Assembly: GCF_001467745.1 (NCBI RefSeq) | Contig: NZ_LNYG01000013.1 | Location: 617,909-681,908 of the forward strand | Reading direction: 5' to 3' | DNA from: Legionella jamestowniensis | GTDB taxonomy: Bacteria > Pseudomonadota > Gammaproteobacteria > Legionellales > Legionellaceae | DNA: 64,000 nucleotides | Shown here: positions 8,607 through 19,187 of the stretch, piece after piece | How the letters are laid out: each line of letters starts with the position of its first letter | Numbering within the stretch: position 1 is the first letter of the stretch | The notes under the pieces: generated by a model | The model's database searches: none | Told to the model about the DNA's origin: nothing | Seen by the model: only the letters and a program-made list of their open reading frames with translations | Program-made: the position numbers and the translations under genes

Positions 8607-9377
8607 CTAATTTGAAATTTCAATCCAGACAGGCGCATGATCAGAAGGTCGCTCCCATTTACGAGGGATTTTATCGATATTTGAAGAAGTACATAAACAA
8701 TTTAATTCAGCACTTAATAACACATGGTCAATACGTAAGCCTCGATTACGCCTAAAAGCCCCTGCTCGATAATCCCACCAAGTAAAAGACTGCTCTTCCT
8801 GAGGAAAATTGCGAAAACTGTCTGTCAATCCTAAAGCTAACAAGTCTGCAAAAGCTTGTCTTTCTGCTGGACTAACCATCACGCAATTTTGCCATTCTAA
8901 TGGATCATGCACGTCTTTATCTTCAGGTGCAATATTGAAATCACCCAAAACCACTAATTTGGGGTATAAGCTTAATTGTTGTTTAATAAATGCTTTCGTT
9001 TTTTCTAGCCAGGTCAGCTTGTAAGAATATTTTTCAGATGCCAATTCTGAACCATTAGGCACATAGAGATTGATTAAACGAATGTCGCCAATCGTTGCAG
9101 CCAGTACGCGCCTCTGGGAGTCTTCGAAATCAGGAAGATCTTTAATAATATCTGAAATGGGATGCCTGCTAACAAGGGCCACGCCGTTATAACTTTTTTG
9201 GCCAGCAAAAGTCACATGAAAGCCCAACTCAGTAAATATATTTGCGGGAAAGAGCTCATCAACTAGCTTCGTTTCCTGCATTGCTAGAATATCAATGTCG
9301 GTGGATTGCAACCAATTCAATACATGCTCAAGACGTATTTTAATAGAATTAACATTCCAGCTCGCGATCTTAAGCAT
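8607..9377 (-). CDS. exodeoxyribonuclease III family protein
   Basis: This is an AP endonuclease/3'-exonuclease of the endonuclease-exonuclease-phosphatase fold, involved in base-excision repair. It shows MLKIASWNVNSIK at the start, the catalytic-metal box AMQETKL, GDFNIAPEDKDVHDP, and the C-terminal SDHAPVWIEI. The start ATG at 9377 lies inside the end of the preceding gene, eight bases overlapping, with AGGGGA upstream; this indicates translational coupling. It is the second of two xth-type paralogs in tandem, and it is the one closer to the classical XthA of proteobacteria. Confidence 0.92.
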   Translation of the reverse strand: MLKIASWNVNSIKIRLEHVLNWLQSTDIDILAMQETKLVDELFPANIFTELGFHVTFAGQKSYNGVALVSRHPISDIIKDLPDFEDSQRRVLAATIGDIRLINLYVPNGSELASEKYSYKLTWLEKTKAFIKQQLSLYPKLVVLGDFNIAPEDKDVHDPLEWQNCVMVSPAERQAFADLLALGLTDSFRNFPQEEQSFTWWDYRAGAFRRNRGLRIDHVLLSAELNCLCTSSNIDKIPRKWERPSDHAPVWIEISN

Positions 9378-10152
9378 ACCAATCCCCTGCGTATTCAATC
9401 ATTAATGGCGCATGATCAGACCAACGCGTATCGCGATATACTATAGCCTGCTTCACACTATTTGTTAATCCCGGTGTTATTACTTGATAATCAATTCTCC
9501 AACCCACGTTTTTTTCACGAGCGGTTGGACTACGATAGGACCACCACGTATATTGTCCTTCTTCCTGATTCACAACACGGAATGCGTCAATAAACCCCAT
9601 AGAATCAAATAACTGATCCATCCAGGCTCTTTCTTCAGGCAGAAATCCTGAATTTTTTTGATTTCCACGCCAATTTTTTAAATCAATTTTCTTATGGGCA
9701 ATATTATAATCACCACAAAGAATTAATTCACGCCCCTCATTTTTCAAGCTTAGCAAATGTTTGGCAAAACGCTCCAAAAAATCAAACTTAACTGCCTGAC
9801 GAACTTCACCACTTGTACCCGAAGGGAGATAAAGAGAAATTACACTCAAATTAGGATAATCAAATTGCAGGTATCGGCCTTCATTATCACAATAATCAAA
9901 CCCCAATCCTTTTATTATTCGTAATGGTTTATGGCGTGCGTAAATTGCAACACCACTGTATCCTTTTTTTTGCGCGTCATAATATTCACAAAAATACCCC
10001 TTAGGATAAAAAAGTTCATCTGCGCTTTCACTCATTTGAGCTTTTGTTTCCTGAATGCAAACAAAATCGACATCTTGCTCGGCTAGCCAATCATAAAACC
10101 CATTTCGTGCGGCAGACCGAATTCCATTTGCATTAAAAGTAATTACTTTCAC
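9370..10152 (-). CDS. exodeoxyribonuclease III family protein, tandem paralog
   Basis: This 260-residue protein of the same fold begins MKVITFNANGIRSAARNGFYDWL and contains FVCIQETKAQ, LCGDYNIAHKKIDLKNW and the C-terminal SDHAPLMIEY. The GIRSAARNGF beginning is typical of the second XthA class found in beta- and gammaproteobacteria. It is co-transcribed with, and overlaps, the following paralog. Both keep the full catalytic set, so the two probably differ in substrate preference rather than one being inactive. Confidence 0.92.
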   Translation of the reverse strand: MKVITFNANGIRSAARNGFYDWLAEQDVDFVCIQETKAQMSESADELFYPKGYFCEYYDAQKKGYSGVAIYARHKPLRIIKGLGFDYCDNEGRYLQFDYPNLSVISLYLPSGTSGEVRQAVKFDFLERFAKHLLSLKNEGRELILCGDYNIAHKKIDLKNWRGNQKNSGFLPEERAWMDQLFDSMGFIDAFRVVNQEEGQYTWWSYRSPTAREKNVGWRIDYQVITPGLTNSVKQAIVYRDTRWSDHAPLMIEYAGDWYA

Positions 10153-10217
10153 TACTTCACCTAAAAGAAAAAATAGTCACCTTACTGACTCTTTTTTGCA
10201 ATTACAAGTAATTACAA

Positions 10218-11148
<931 letters not shown>

Positions 11149-11347
11149 CTTTTTTATTCCTTATTTTTCTGAGAGAAAATGTCAACATACCCTGATAAAA
11201 ATAGCAAGGCTAAATGCTTTTTTCATTAGCTATTAGTGGCTGAATACCACTTTTCAAAAAGTTACATTAATTTGAATTTACTATTGACGAATTAAACTCA
11301 TCCTAAGAATATGATCTGCTACGTTTTCTACATAAATGGAATTAACA

Positions 11348-12055
11348 ATGTCTATCGGATCGTTATACTTGTCTCTATGTGCTATTTTTATATCTTTGTT
11401 TTTTCCTAGTATAACCAATGCAACTTTAAAAAATAACTGGTCCCCTTATGTTAATTTAGAGGGAGGAATGGGGGCGCAAAACGTTAATAATGTCATTTTT
11501 GAAAATCCGAGACAACCACAACTTATTCAAAATAGTAACCATTCTGCTATCCATTTGGGATCTTGTGCATTGGGAACTTATTTTTCTTCCATACCCTTGC
11601 ATATCGAAGTTCGTGCCACCTTTAATAGTCAAAGTAATTTTAATCGTGAATACTTCTTTCCCTCTTTTTTCTCCGTAGTGGGCGTCCAAAAAATAAAAAT
11701 TCAATCAAATTATCTAATGGCAAGAGGCTACTACAGCCTACCTCTGGAGATTATTACTCCCTATATCAGTCTAGGTGCGGGTACTTCATGGAATAAAACA
11801 ACTGCAACCCAATACGCCCCTCAATTACCCGGGTGGATTTATAATTTTAAAGGCACCACTCAGTCAGGTTTTGTTTGGTCAGCCGGGATTGGTCTTTCAA
11901 AACCTATTCATGACAATTGGGTATTAAACGTTGGCTATAATTATGTTGCTTTAGGAACATTTGATACCGGAGTTTTACCTAAGACAGGTGATGAACATCT
12001 ATTTGGTAAGATACAATCTAATGAATTAGTCTTTGGTTTTACGTATTTCATATAA
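11348..12055 (+). CDS. outer-membrane beta-barrel protein
   Basis: This roughly 235-residue protein begins with a signal peptide (hydrophobic stretch ending near SITNA) followed by alternating amphipathic strands rich in aromatic residues and glycine. It ends in FGFTYFI, a C-terminal aromatic signal typical of outer-membrane barrels. The Legionella-type opening WSPYVNLEGGMG suggests an eight-stranded OmpA/OmpW-like barrel. The ATG at 11348 is preferred over 11336 because GGA lies about seven bases upstream. Function is unknown. Confidence 0.75.
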   Translation: MSIGSLYLSLCAIFISLFFPSITNATLKNNWSPYVNLEGGMGAQNVNNVIFENPRQPQLIQNSNHSAIHLGSCALGTYFSSIPLHIEVRATFNSQSNFNREYFFPSFFSVVGVQKIKIQSNYLMARGYYSLPLEIITPYISLGAGTSWNKTTATQYAPQLPGWIYNFKGTTQSGFVWSAGIGLSKPIHDNWVLNVGYNYVALGTFDTGVLPKTGDEHLFGKIQSNELVFGFTYFI

Positions 12056-12202
12056 TTTGTACCAATGGTATATAAATTAAAAAACTTATCTATTTGGACA
12101 TAAAAATTAAATCTACGATGAGAAACTTATTGAAAGCCTAGCAATTTTGGCTCGACTCATGCAGCATTAAAAATATCTTTTTCCTAATAAATCAATTTGG
12201 TG

Positions 12203-13468
12203 ATGAATAATACGATGACTACTCTTTTCAAGGACTGGAAAACTGTTGCATACACTAAATTCCATGAAGCGAAACGCTTTGTGTTATTTGTGGTCGAACA
12301 TTTTATTAATGACGATTGTACGTATAGAGCATCTGCCCTGGCTTTTACCAGCCTTCTTGCTGTAGTCCCTCTGATGAGCGTAGGGTTGGCACTTTTATCT
12401 TCCTTCCCTGTGTTTCAGAATTTATCAGGTCCTGTTCAAGATTTTATTTTTGAAAATTTTGTACCAACAACAGGCAAAATTATCCAGGATTATTTACAAC
12501 AATTTTCCGCACAAGTTTCCAAATTGTCCATTTGGGGGGTCGCATTTTTATTTGTAACAGCTTTGTTAGTCATGGTTACGATAGAAAAAGCAATGAATAA
12601 AATCTGGAAAACACATACTTCAAGACGCGGTGTGGCTGCTTTTTTACTTTATTGGGCCATTCTATCCCTTGGCCCTGTATTGCTTGGTTTAAGTTTAGCC
12701 GCTAGTTCTTATGTGTTATCAATGCCTATCGTACAAACACATCAGGCACCCCCTTTTATACTCAACAGCGTGCCTTTTTTCTTATCACTGATTGGTTTTA
12801 CTTTTTTGTATGTAGTGGTACCTAATTGTCCTGTCAAGCTTGTGCATGGTCTGTGGGGAGGTGTGGTGGCAGCGATCTTATTTGAATCCGCCAAACAAGC
12901 CTTTGCCTATTATTTATCCCAATATGATACATATCAGTTGCTTTATGGGGCTTTTGCAACCGTTCCGATTTTTTTTGTTTGGGTGTATTGGGTATGGGTG
13001 ATTACACTTTTGGGTGCTGAAATAAGTTATGCGCTTTCAGTACATTATAAACGACGCCCAGGAATTCCCATTGATGGATTTTCTCATGCCTTACTTTGGT
13101 TACACCAACTTTGGCTTGCCCAAAAAAAAGGCGAAGGCTTAAGTCGTGAGGCATTGATTTATTCAAGCTCACAGCCCTTCGCTGTCAATGTGGATGATAT
13201 GATTAATGAATTAATGAATGCGGGCCTTATTCATAACACCATTACAGACGAGTTAATGCTCAGCCGCAACCTAAGTCAGGTTAGCCTTTACTGGCTAACC
13301 CAACATCTACCTTATCCGCTCCCTACTCATGATGAGTTGGAACGAGAAGCATCACCCCAGTCAATTCCCTGGCGGCAGGTATTAAGCAAGACAGATATTG
13401 AACTACAAAAAACATTGTCTGTTAGCTTAGCCGAGCTTTTTAGCCAATCCCATGCAGACTCGGTTTAA
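12203..13468 (+). CDS. YihY/virulence-factor BrkB family inner-membrane protein
   Basis: This roughly 420-residue protein matches the YihY/BrkB (formerly 'RNase BN') family: CTYRASALAFTSLLAVVPLM in helix 1, then six predicted helices, with YGAFATVPIFFVWVYWVWVITLLGA near helix 5-6. A soluble, winged-helix-like C-terminal region of about 130 residues follows. The molecular function of the family is unresolved. The gene is convergent with the SulP permease gene, and the two coding regions overlap by 29 bases at their 3' ends. ATG at 12215 is an alternative start. Confidence 0.9.
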   Translation: MNNTMTTLFKDWKTVAYTKFHEAKRFVLFVVEHFINDDCTYRASALAFTSLLAVVPLMSVGLALLSSFPVFQNLSGPVQDFIFENFVPTTGKIIQDYLQQFSAQVSKLSIWGVAFLFVTALLVMVTIEKAMNKIWKTHTSRRGVAAFLLYWAILSLGPVLLGLSLAASSYVLSMPIVQTHQAPPFILNSVPFFLSLIGFTFLYVVVPNCPVKLVHGLWGGVVAAILFESAKQAFAYYLSQYDTYQLLYGAFATVPIFFVWVYWVWVITLLGAEISYALSVHYKRRPGIPIDGFSHALLWLHQLWLAQKKGEGLSREALIYSSSQPFAVNVDDMINELMNAGLIHNTITDELMLSRNLSQVSLYWLTQHLPYPLPTHDELEREASPQSIPWRQVLSKTDIELQKTLSVSLAELFSQSHADSV

Positions 13469-15131
13469 GTATTAACTGCTTAGGAGAATGGAGTAGTTGC
13501 GCACAAACACGTAATGCTGAAGAAAAATCTTGCAGCACATTTTCTTTGCCTATTAGCTCAATAATTCCTGCCTTTTCCAGCTTAACCTGCACTTGAGGGT
13601 TTACCCCTGTTAACATGACATGGACATGGCGCTTGTGTAGATTAACAATTACTTCTTCCAGGGTTTGTAAACCGGTTATATCCATAAAGGGTACCCATCC
13701 CAACCGGATGATTAGAAATTTAGGTTCAGTGTGGGTATTTTCCAGGGCATATTCAAATTTTTCAGCAGCCCCAAAGAAAAAAGGGCCTTCAACTGCATAG
13801 ACCAAAACATCTTGCGGCAGCATTGATAATCCCAGCTCCTGAATAGCCTGTTGCAATTTATCTTCTTTTACCGGCTGAACTTCTACACTCCGAGCCATGC
13901 GACGTAAAAATTGCACCATAGCCAAAAAGACACCTACATAGACCGCAATGATCAAATCAACACTGATGGTTAAAAAGAAAGTAACCAACAAAATAGCAAC
14001 ATCAGCACGTGGTGCACGTTGAAGCATTTTAATAAAATGTTTTGCTTCGCTCATATTCCAGGCGACAACAAATAAAATTGCGGCCAGAACTGCCAGTGGA
14101 ACGTGAACTGCCAGTGGTGCAAGACAAAGAATAATTACAAGCAATGTAATTGTATGCACAATTCCAGCTAAGGGAGAATTACCACCGTTACGGATATTGG
14201 TTGCGGTTCGTGCAATTGCCCCAGTTGCAGCAAACCCGCCAAATAATGGGGCTGCGATATTTGCCAAACCTTGGCCAATTAATTCTTGATTTGAATTGTG
14301 CCTGGTCCCTGCCATGCCGTCAGCTACCACCGCAGATAACAGGGATTCAATGGCTCCAAGCATTGCAATAGCAAACGCAGGTCCCATGAGTTCACTTAAG
14401 CGAGTAAGGGTAATCTCTGGCCAATGAAAATTTGGCAACCCTTGGGGAATGCCGCCAAAAGTACTGCCGATTGTAGCAACCCCCTCAAAATGAAAAATAG
14501 CTTGCAAACTTGTCGCTACCACTAATGCCACTAAAGGCCCAGGAACACGTTTTAATCCCGGTAATTTGAATGAATATTTTACTAACAATAAGGATAAAAG
14601 AGCTAAAGCAGTCGTTGTCAAACTAAGTTGCGGGAATACCTGCAACAGATGCCACAGTTTTTCATGAAAATGCTCACCGGTTACTGCTGGCAAACCGAAA
14701 AAATCCTTCCACTGGCCGACCCAAATAATAACAGCAATACCCGCAGTAAAACCCACGATAACTGGATCAGGAATGAATTTAATGACTGAACCAAGCCTTG
14801 CGATACCAAGGACAAGCAAAATTATACCTGCCAGGATGGTCGCGATTTGCAGCCCATCAATACCGTATTTGGCAGTAATTCCTGACAGAATAACAATAAA
14901 AGCGCCGGTAGGACCTGCAATTTGCAAGCGGCTACCACCGAAAACTGAGACTAATAAGCCTGCCACAATTGCTGTATAAAGACCTTGTTCAGGCTTAGCT
15001 CCTGAGGCAATGGCAAACGCCATTGCCAGTGGTAGAGCAACAACACCAACAATAATCCCTGAAATAATATTACGCAACCAATGGTGTTTTTGTAACAATC
15101 CCGCACGATAAGCTTCCAATACAGCAATCAT
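13440..15131 (-). CDS. SulP-family anion permease with a STAS domain
   Basis: The roughly 560-residue inner-membrane carrier has about 400 residues of transmembrane core (VALPLAMAFAIASGAKPEQGLY, LQIAGPTGAFIVILSG) and a C-terminal STAS domain (about 430-540) containing the LIIRLGWVPFMDITGLQTLEEV segment. Family members transport sulfate, bicarbonate or dicarboxylates; the substrate here is not determinable. The ATG at 15131 has AAAGG just upstream and is preferred to the TTG 21 bases earlier. The last 29 bases overlap the convergent YihY gene. Confidence 0.9.
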   Translation of the reverse strand: MIAVLEAYRAGLLQKHHWLRNIISGIIVGVVALPLAMAFAIASGAKPEQGLYTAIVAGLLVSVFGGSRLQIAGPTGAFIVILSGITAKYGIDGLQIATILAGIILLVLGIARLGSVIKFIPDPVIVGFTAGIAVIIWVGQWKDFFGLPAVTGEHFHEKLWHLLQVFPQLSLTTTALALLSLLLVKYSFKLPGLKRVPGPLVALVVATSLQAIFHFEGVATIGSTFGGIPQGLPNFHWPEITLTRLSELMGPAFAIAMLGAIESLLSAVVADGMAGTRHNSNQELIGQGLANIAAPLFGGFAATGAIARTATNIRNGGNSPLAGIVHTITLLVIILCLAPLAVHVPLAVLAAILFVVAWNMSEAKHFIKMLQRAPRADVAILLVTFFLTISVDLIIAVYVGVFLAMVQFLRRMARSVEVQPVKEDKLQQAIQELGLSMLPQDVLVYAVEGPFFFGAAEKFEYALENTHTEPKFLIIRLGWVPFMDITGLQTLEEVIVNLHKRHVHVMLTGVNPQVQVKLEKAGIIELIGKENVLQDFSSALRVCAQLLHSPKQLILKPSLHGIG

Positions 15132-15487
15132 GATAGCCTTTAGATTTATCAAAATATTGCCATTATACCTGAACGCTTAACAATTTTGCGATAAATATTT
15201 ACAAAAAAATACAAATCAGTCCACAGTGACTAATAAACTCTCTCTTGCGAACTCCGATTACGCAGCACAATTCTTCTAGTAGGTTTCATTTAGTTTTTAA
15301 GTCATCATTTTTTAATTTTATCTACTGCACACTCGTTCCACGTTGGATCGAAAGCACTTACTACAATCTTTAGAGATAAATGGGGGTGAGAAGGATAACG
15401 TCTTTAAATAAAGGTTATTCAAGAGGAAGTTAGGCCGCTTTCGACCCAACATTCTTGCTAACTGATTTAATTTATATATTGTATTTT
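15132..15487. other. intergenic stretch with a spaced inverted repeat
   Basis: No gene is visible in these 356 bases. GTTGGATCGAAAGC at 15342-15355 and GCTTTCGACCCAAC at 15437-15450 are inverted repeats with one mismatch, separated by 81 bases. They could be the arms of a decayed element or an RNA structure. The upstream region of the SulP gene also lies here. Confidence 0.4.
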
Positions 15488-16807
15488 TTATAAAATATAG
15501 CGCGTTAAATCATCATCATCGACAAGCTTGCCTAAATGTTTCTCAACATAAGCCGCATCAACATGAACTTTTTCACCTGCTCTGTCCGTAGCTTCAAACG
15601 AGATAACCTCTAGTAAGCGTTCCATAACAGTGTATAAACGGCGAGCCCCTATATTTTCCGTACGCTCGTTCACTTTCCAAGCTACCTCAGCAATACGGCG
15701 AATACCTGTTTTGTCAAATGTTAGCTCTAACCCTTCAGTCGCCATTAAAGCAGCATATTGTTCGGTTAAAGAAGCACTTGGCTCTGTTAAAATGCGAACG
15801 AAATCTTCAACATTTAATGCTGATAATTCAACACGTATCGGTAATCGACCTTGTAATTCAGCAATTAAATCAGAAGGTTTAGCGACATGAAACGCCCCGG
15901 AAGCAATAAACAAAATATGATCGGAACGAATCATACCGTACTTAGTGGATACCGTAGTTCCTTCGACAAGCGGTAAAAGATCGCGTTGTACCCCTTCCCG
16001 TGAGACATCACCGCCCCCACCATGCTCTGCCCGCTTGGCTACTTTATCCAATTCATCAATAAAGACAATGCCATTTTGCTCCACATTTTCAATGGCGCGC
16101 GTTTTAATATCTTCTTCATTAATTAATTTCGCCGCCTCTTCCTCACGCAAAATTTTCATGGCTTTGGCAATCGTCAATTTACGTGTCTTGGTACGTCCTG
16201 AGCCAATTTGCTGGAACATCGATTGTAATTGATTTGTCATCTCTTCCATGCCAGGTGGCGCCATGATCTCAACACCAACTTGTGAGGCTGACAATTCAAT
16301 TTCAATTTCATTGTTGTCAAGAGCACCTTCGCGTAATTGCTTACGGAAAACCTGCCGAGTAGAAGAGTCTTTTTCGCTTGAGGTTAGACCCATTCTTGGT
16401 GGCGGTAATAAAACGTCAAGTACACGTTCTTCCGCCGCATCTTCCGCTAAATGCTCTACTTTCTTCATTGCTAATTCACGTTCTTGCTTAACAGAAATAT
16501 CAATTAAGTCACGCAAGATACCCTCAACGTCGCGTCCAACATACCCAACTTCGGTAAATTTAGTAGCTTCCACTTTAAGGAAAGGGGCGCCCGCTAACTT
16601 TGCCAATCTTCTGGCAATCTCTGTTTTACCTACGCCAGTTGGACCTATCATCAAAATATTTTTAGGCATGATTTCATTGCGTAACACGGGATCTTTAATT
16701 TGCATGCGCCGCCAGCGATTTCGAAGTGCAATGGCTACTGCCCGCTTGGCTTCATCTTGACCAATGATATGTTTATCTAATTCTTGTACTATCTCACGAG
16801 GAGTCAT
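15488..16807 (-). CDS. hslU: ATP-dependent protease ATPase subunit HslU
   Basis: This roughly 439-residue AAA+ unfoldase pairs with HslV to form the two-component bacterial proteasome-like protease. It shows the N-terminal [17 protein letters not shown], Walker [15 protein letters not shown], the intermediate I domain (about 105-240), Walker [11 protein letters not shown] and the sensor region [17 protein letters not shown]. The C-terminal RYIL matches the tail that inserts into HslV. The ATG at 16807 is used because it aligns with the family and sits ten bases after the hslV stop. Confidence 0.97.
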   Translation of the reverse strand: MTPREIVQELDKHIIGQDEAKRAVAIALRNRWRRMQIKDPVLRNEIMPKNILMIGPTGVGKTEIARRLAKLAGAPFLKVEATKFTEVGYVGRDVEGILRDLIDISVKQERELAMKKVEHLAEDAAEERVLDVLLPPPRMGLTSSEKDSSTRQVFRKQLREGALDNNEIEIELSASQVGVEIMAPPGMEEMTNQLQSMFQQIGSGRTKTRKLTIAKAMKILREEEAAKLINEEDIKTRAIENVEQNGIVFIDELDKVAKRAEHGGGGDVSREGVQRDLLPLVEGTTVSTKYGMIRSDHILFIASGAFHVAKPSDLIAELQGRLPIRVELSALNVEDFVRILTEPSASLTEQYAALMATEGLELTFDKTGIRRIAEVAWKVNERTENIGARRLYTVMERLLEVISFEATDRAGEKVHVDAAYVEKHLGKLVDDDDLTRYIL

Positions 16808-16817
16808 AATTACTGTA

Positions 16818-17366
16818 TTATTCACTATTGCTATCCAATTCTTCTATGGTTAAATTGTGATTCGTATAAATACAAATATCGCCTGCAATTGCCAGGCTCT
16901 TACGAACAATCTCAATGGCTGACAGTTTTGTATTTTCTAATAGAGCACGTGCAGCAGACTGAGCAAATGGGCCGCCTGAACCGATGGCAATTAATCCTTC
17001 CTCAGGCTCAATGACATCACCATTGCCTGTAATAATTAAAGAAGAATTACTGTCTGCAACAGCTAACAAGGCCTCCAAACGGCGTAAAATTTTATCAGTG
17101 CGCCAATCTTTAGCGAGCTCAACCGCAGCCCTTACTAAATGGCCTTGATGCATCTCAAGCTTTCGCTCAAAACGTTCAAACAAAGTAAAGGCATCGGCAG
17201 TACCACCAGCAAAACCAGCAATGACTTTATCTTTATATAACCTTCTTACTTTGCGGGCATTGCCTTTCATCACTGTATTACCCATAGTGACTTGTCCATC
17301 CCCGCCAATAACAACCTTATTACCTCGCCTTACAGAGAGAATTGTTGTACCGCGATATTGTTCCAA
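16818..17366 (-). CDS. hslV: ATP-dependent protease peptidase subunit HslV
   Basis: This threonine protease forms the double-hexamer core of HslVU. It has [19 protein letters not shown], where the first Thr after processing is the nucleophile, and [16 protein letters not shown]. The best start is TTG at 17366, with AGGAT about eight bases upstream, giving a five-residue propeptide-like leader before the catalytic Thr. It is followed directly by hslU. Confidence 0.95.
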   Translation of the reverse strand: MEQYRGTTILSVRRGNKVVIGGDGQVTMGNTVMKGNARKVRRLYKDKVIAGFAGGTADAFTLFERFERKLEMHQGHLVRAAVELAKDWRTDKILRRLEALLAVADSNSSLIITGNGDVIEPEEGLIAIGSGGPFAQSAARALLENTKLSAIEIVRKSLAIAGDICIYTNHNLTIEELDSNSE

Positions 17367-17450
17367 AATGGATATCCTTTGGTTAAAAATAGAATTCGTT
17401 GTAAATGGGGATAAGATATAAGAAATCAATAGATCATAATAAAATTTTTA

Positions 17451-17906
17451 TCATTTTCTATGCGCTTTCTGTTTCATTACTAAACAACATTTTTCGCAAA
17501 ACCCTTTTAATTCAATGGTCTCTTGTCCAAGATGAAAATGATGATTCTGTGTTAACTGTTTTGCCAAAATATGAATTTTACTATCATAGACTTCTTGAAC
17601 CTGGTAGCAGTGATTACAAACCATCAATATTTCAGAGGATAAATGTTTTTCAGGTTCATGGCAGAGCGTATACGATTGAATGGATTCAATTTTATGAACT
17701 ACTCCATACCGGCTGAAATAATCAAGCACTCTATAAACTGAAGGGGGAGTCGTATTTTGTTTTGTTAACGTAAGCTTTTCCAGAATCTCATAAGCTTTTA
17801 ATGGTTTTTTACTTTCCCACAAAATAAATAAAACATTTTTGCGCAGTGAAGTCCACTTAAGATTCATTGAGCCACAGTAAGCAAGAAAAGAAGCTGGATA
17901 ATTCAT
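17451..17906 (-). CDS. Fur-family transcriptional regulator, Zur-like
   Basis: The 151-residue protein has an N-terminal winged helix (LRKNVLFILWESKKPLKAYE; PPSVYRVLDYFSRYGVVHKI) and a C-terminal dimerisation/metal domain with two CxxC pairs (VCNHC and GFCEKCC), the structural zinc site. The PPSVYRVLDYF segment and late CxxC pair are most like Zur, the zinc-uptake repressor. No zinc transporter genes are adjacent. ATG at 17867 is an alternative start, but 17906 has GGAA at suitable spacing. Confidence 0.85.
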   Translation of the reverse strand: MNYPASFLAYCGSMNLKWTSLRKNVLFILWESKKPLKAYEILEKLTLTKQNTTPPSVYRVLDYFSRYGVVHKIESIQSYTLCHEPEKHLSSEILMVCNHCYQVQEVYDSKIHILAKQLTQNHHFHLGQETIELKGFCEKCCLVMKQKAHRK

Positions 17907-17936
17907 GTATTTTCCATGGTACTAAAGAATACTAGC

Positions 17937-17960
17937 AGTAGCAGTGGATTCACTGCTACT
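17937..17960 (-). terminator. hairpin at the end of deoB
   Basis: A perfect 10-base-pair stem (AGTAGCAGTG at 17937-17946, loop GATT, CACTGCTACT at 17951-17960) overlaps the deoB stop codon. On the minus strand it is followed only by a mixed GCTAGTATTCTTT, so it is a weak or bidirectional terminator rather than a textbook one. Confidence 0.55.
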
Positions 17961-19185
17961 GATTATTAATAAAAGATACACCATGAAGTAAAGGTTGAAT
18001 AGCCAAATGTTCGGCTAGCGTTTGACCAACATCAGCAAAAGTATCACGGCGACCAATAAATTGGCTCGGACAGGACGGGCCAAACATTAAAACTGGAATA
18101 TGCTCTCGTGTGTGATCGGAACCCGGCTGGGTTGGATCACACCCATGGTCAGCAGCAATGATTACGACATCTTCTTCATTCAATAACTGTAATAATTCAG
18201 GTAAGCGTCCATCAAACTGTTCAAGTGCATGAGCATAACCTGCTACATCACGACGATGGCCATAAGAGGAATCAAAATCAACGAAGTTAGTAAAAATCAA
18301 ACTACCCGCGGGCGCTGATTTCATTGCCGATAAAGTAGCATCAAAAAGCGCCATATTGCCGTCTGCTTTGATGGTTTGCGTAATACCTTGATGCGCGAAA
18401 ATATCAGCAGTTTTGCCAATCGCAATCACTTCCCTACCCACTTTTTTTAATTCATCAAGTAAGGTTGGTGCAGGCGGTGGAGTGGCATAATCGCGGCGAT
18501 TTCCGGTACGCATAAAAGTCCCTGGCTCCCCAATGAAAGGTCGCGCAATAACACGCCCAATTTGATATGCATCAACAAGCTCACGGGCAATTTCGCAAAC
18601 CTCATATAAACGTTGCAAACCAAAATGCTCTTCATGAGCCGCAATTTGAAATACGCTATCCGCGGAAGTATAGACAATAGGTTTGCCCGTTTTAAGATGC
18701 TCTTCCCCCAACTCTTCAATAATAGTGGTTCCAGAGGCATGCTTTTCACCAAGAACGCCTGGCAATCGGGCTTTTTTTAGCAATTCATCGATAAGCGTTT
18801 GAGGAAAACAGGGTTCTTCATAGGGAAAATATCCCCAATCAAAACGGACAGGCACGCCGGCTAACTCCCAATGGCCACTGGGCGTGTCTTTACCTAAACT
18901 TTGCTCCACTGCATAACCATAATACCCTTCTGGTTTAGCAACTGTGGACAAATCGATTAAAGGAACACCTGAACTTGCTATGGCTGCATGGTATAAACCC
19001 AATTTAGTTAAATTAGGGATATATAGGGCTCCTTTGCGTAAATCCCTCTTATCGGCGCGATTTTTACTGCAGGCAATATGAATATGACCAAACGTATTCG
19101 CCGCTTCATCACCATAGCGATGTGCATCAAGACTGGCGCCAATACCCAAAGAATCCATTAGTAAAATGCAAGCTCGTCCTGGCAT
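17956..19185 (-). CDS. deoB: phosphopentomutase
   Basis: The 409-residue enzyme of the alkaline-phosphatase superfamily converts (deoxy)ribose-1-phosphate to the 5-phosphate in nucleoside breakdown. Visible features are the metal-binding N-terminus [15 protein letters not shown], the cap segment [18 protein letters not shown] with the active-site Thr, and the C-terminal metal ligands [22 protein letters not shown]. Length is usual for the family. It directly follows two MFS genes in the same operon, which points to nucleoside import for those carriers. Confidence 0.95.
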   Translation of the reverse strand: MPGRACILLMDSLGIGASLDAHRYGDEAANTFGHIHIACSKNRADKRDLRKGALYIPNLTKLGLYHAAIASSGVPLIDLSTVAKPEGYYGYAVEQSLGKDTPSGHWELAGVPVRFDWGYFPYEEPCFPQTLIDELLKKARLPGVLGEKHASGTTIIEELGEEHLKTGKPIVYTSADSVFQIAAHEEHFGLQRLYEVCEIARELVDAYQIGRVIARPFIGEPGTFMRTGNRRDYATPPPAPTLLDELKKVGREVIAIGKTADIFAHQGITQTIKADGNMALFDATLSAMKSAPAGSLIFTNFVDFDSSYGHRRDVAGYAHALEQFDGRLPELLQLLNEEDVVIIAADHGCDPTQPGSDHTREHIPVLMFGPSCPSQFIGRRDTFADVGQTLAEHLAIQPLLHGVSFINNQ

Positions 19186-19187
19186 TT

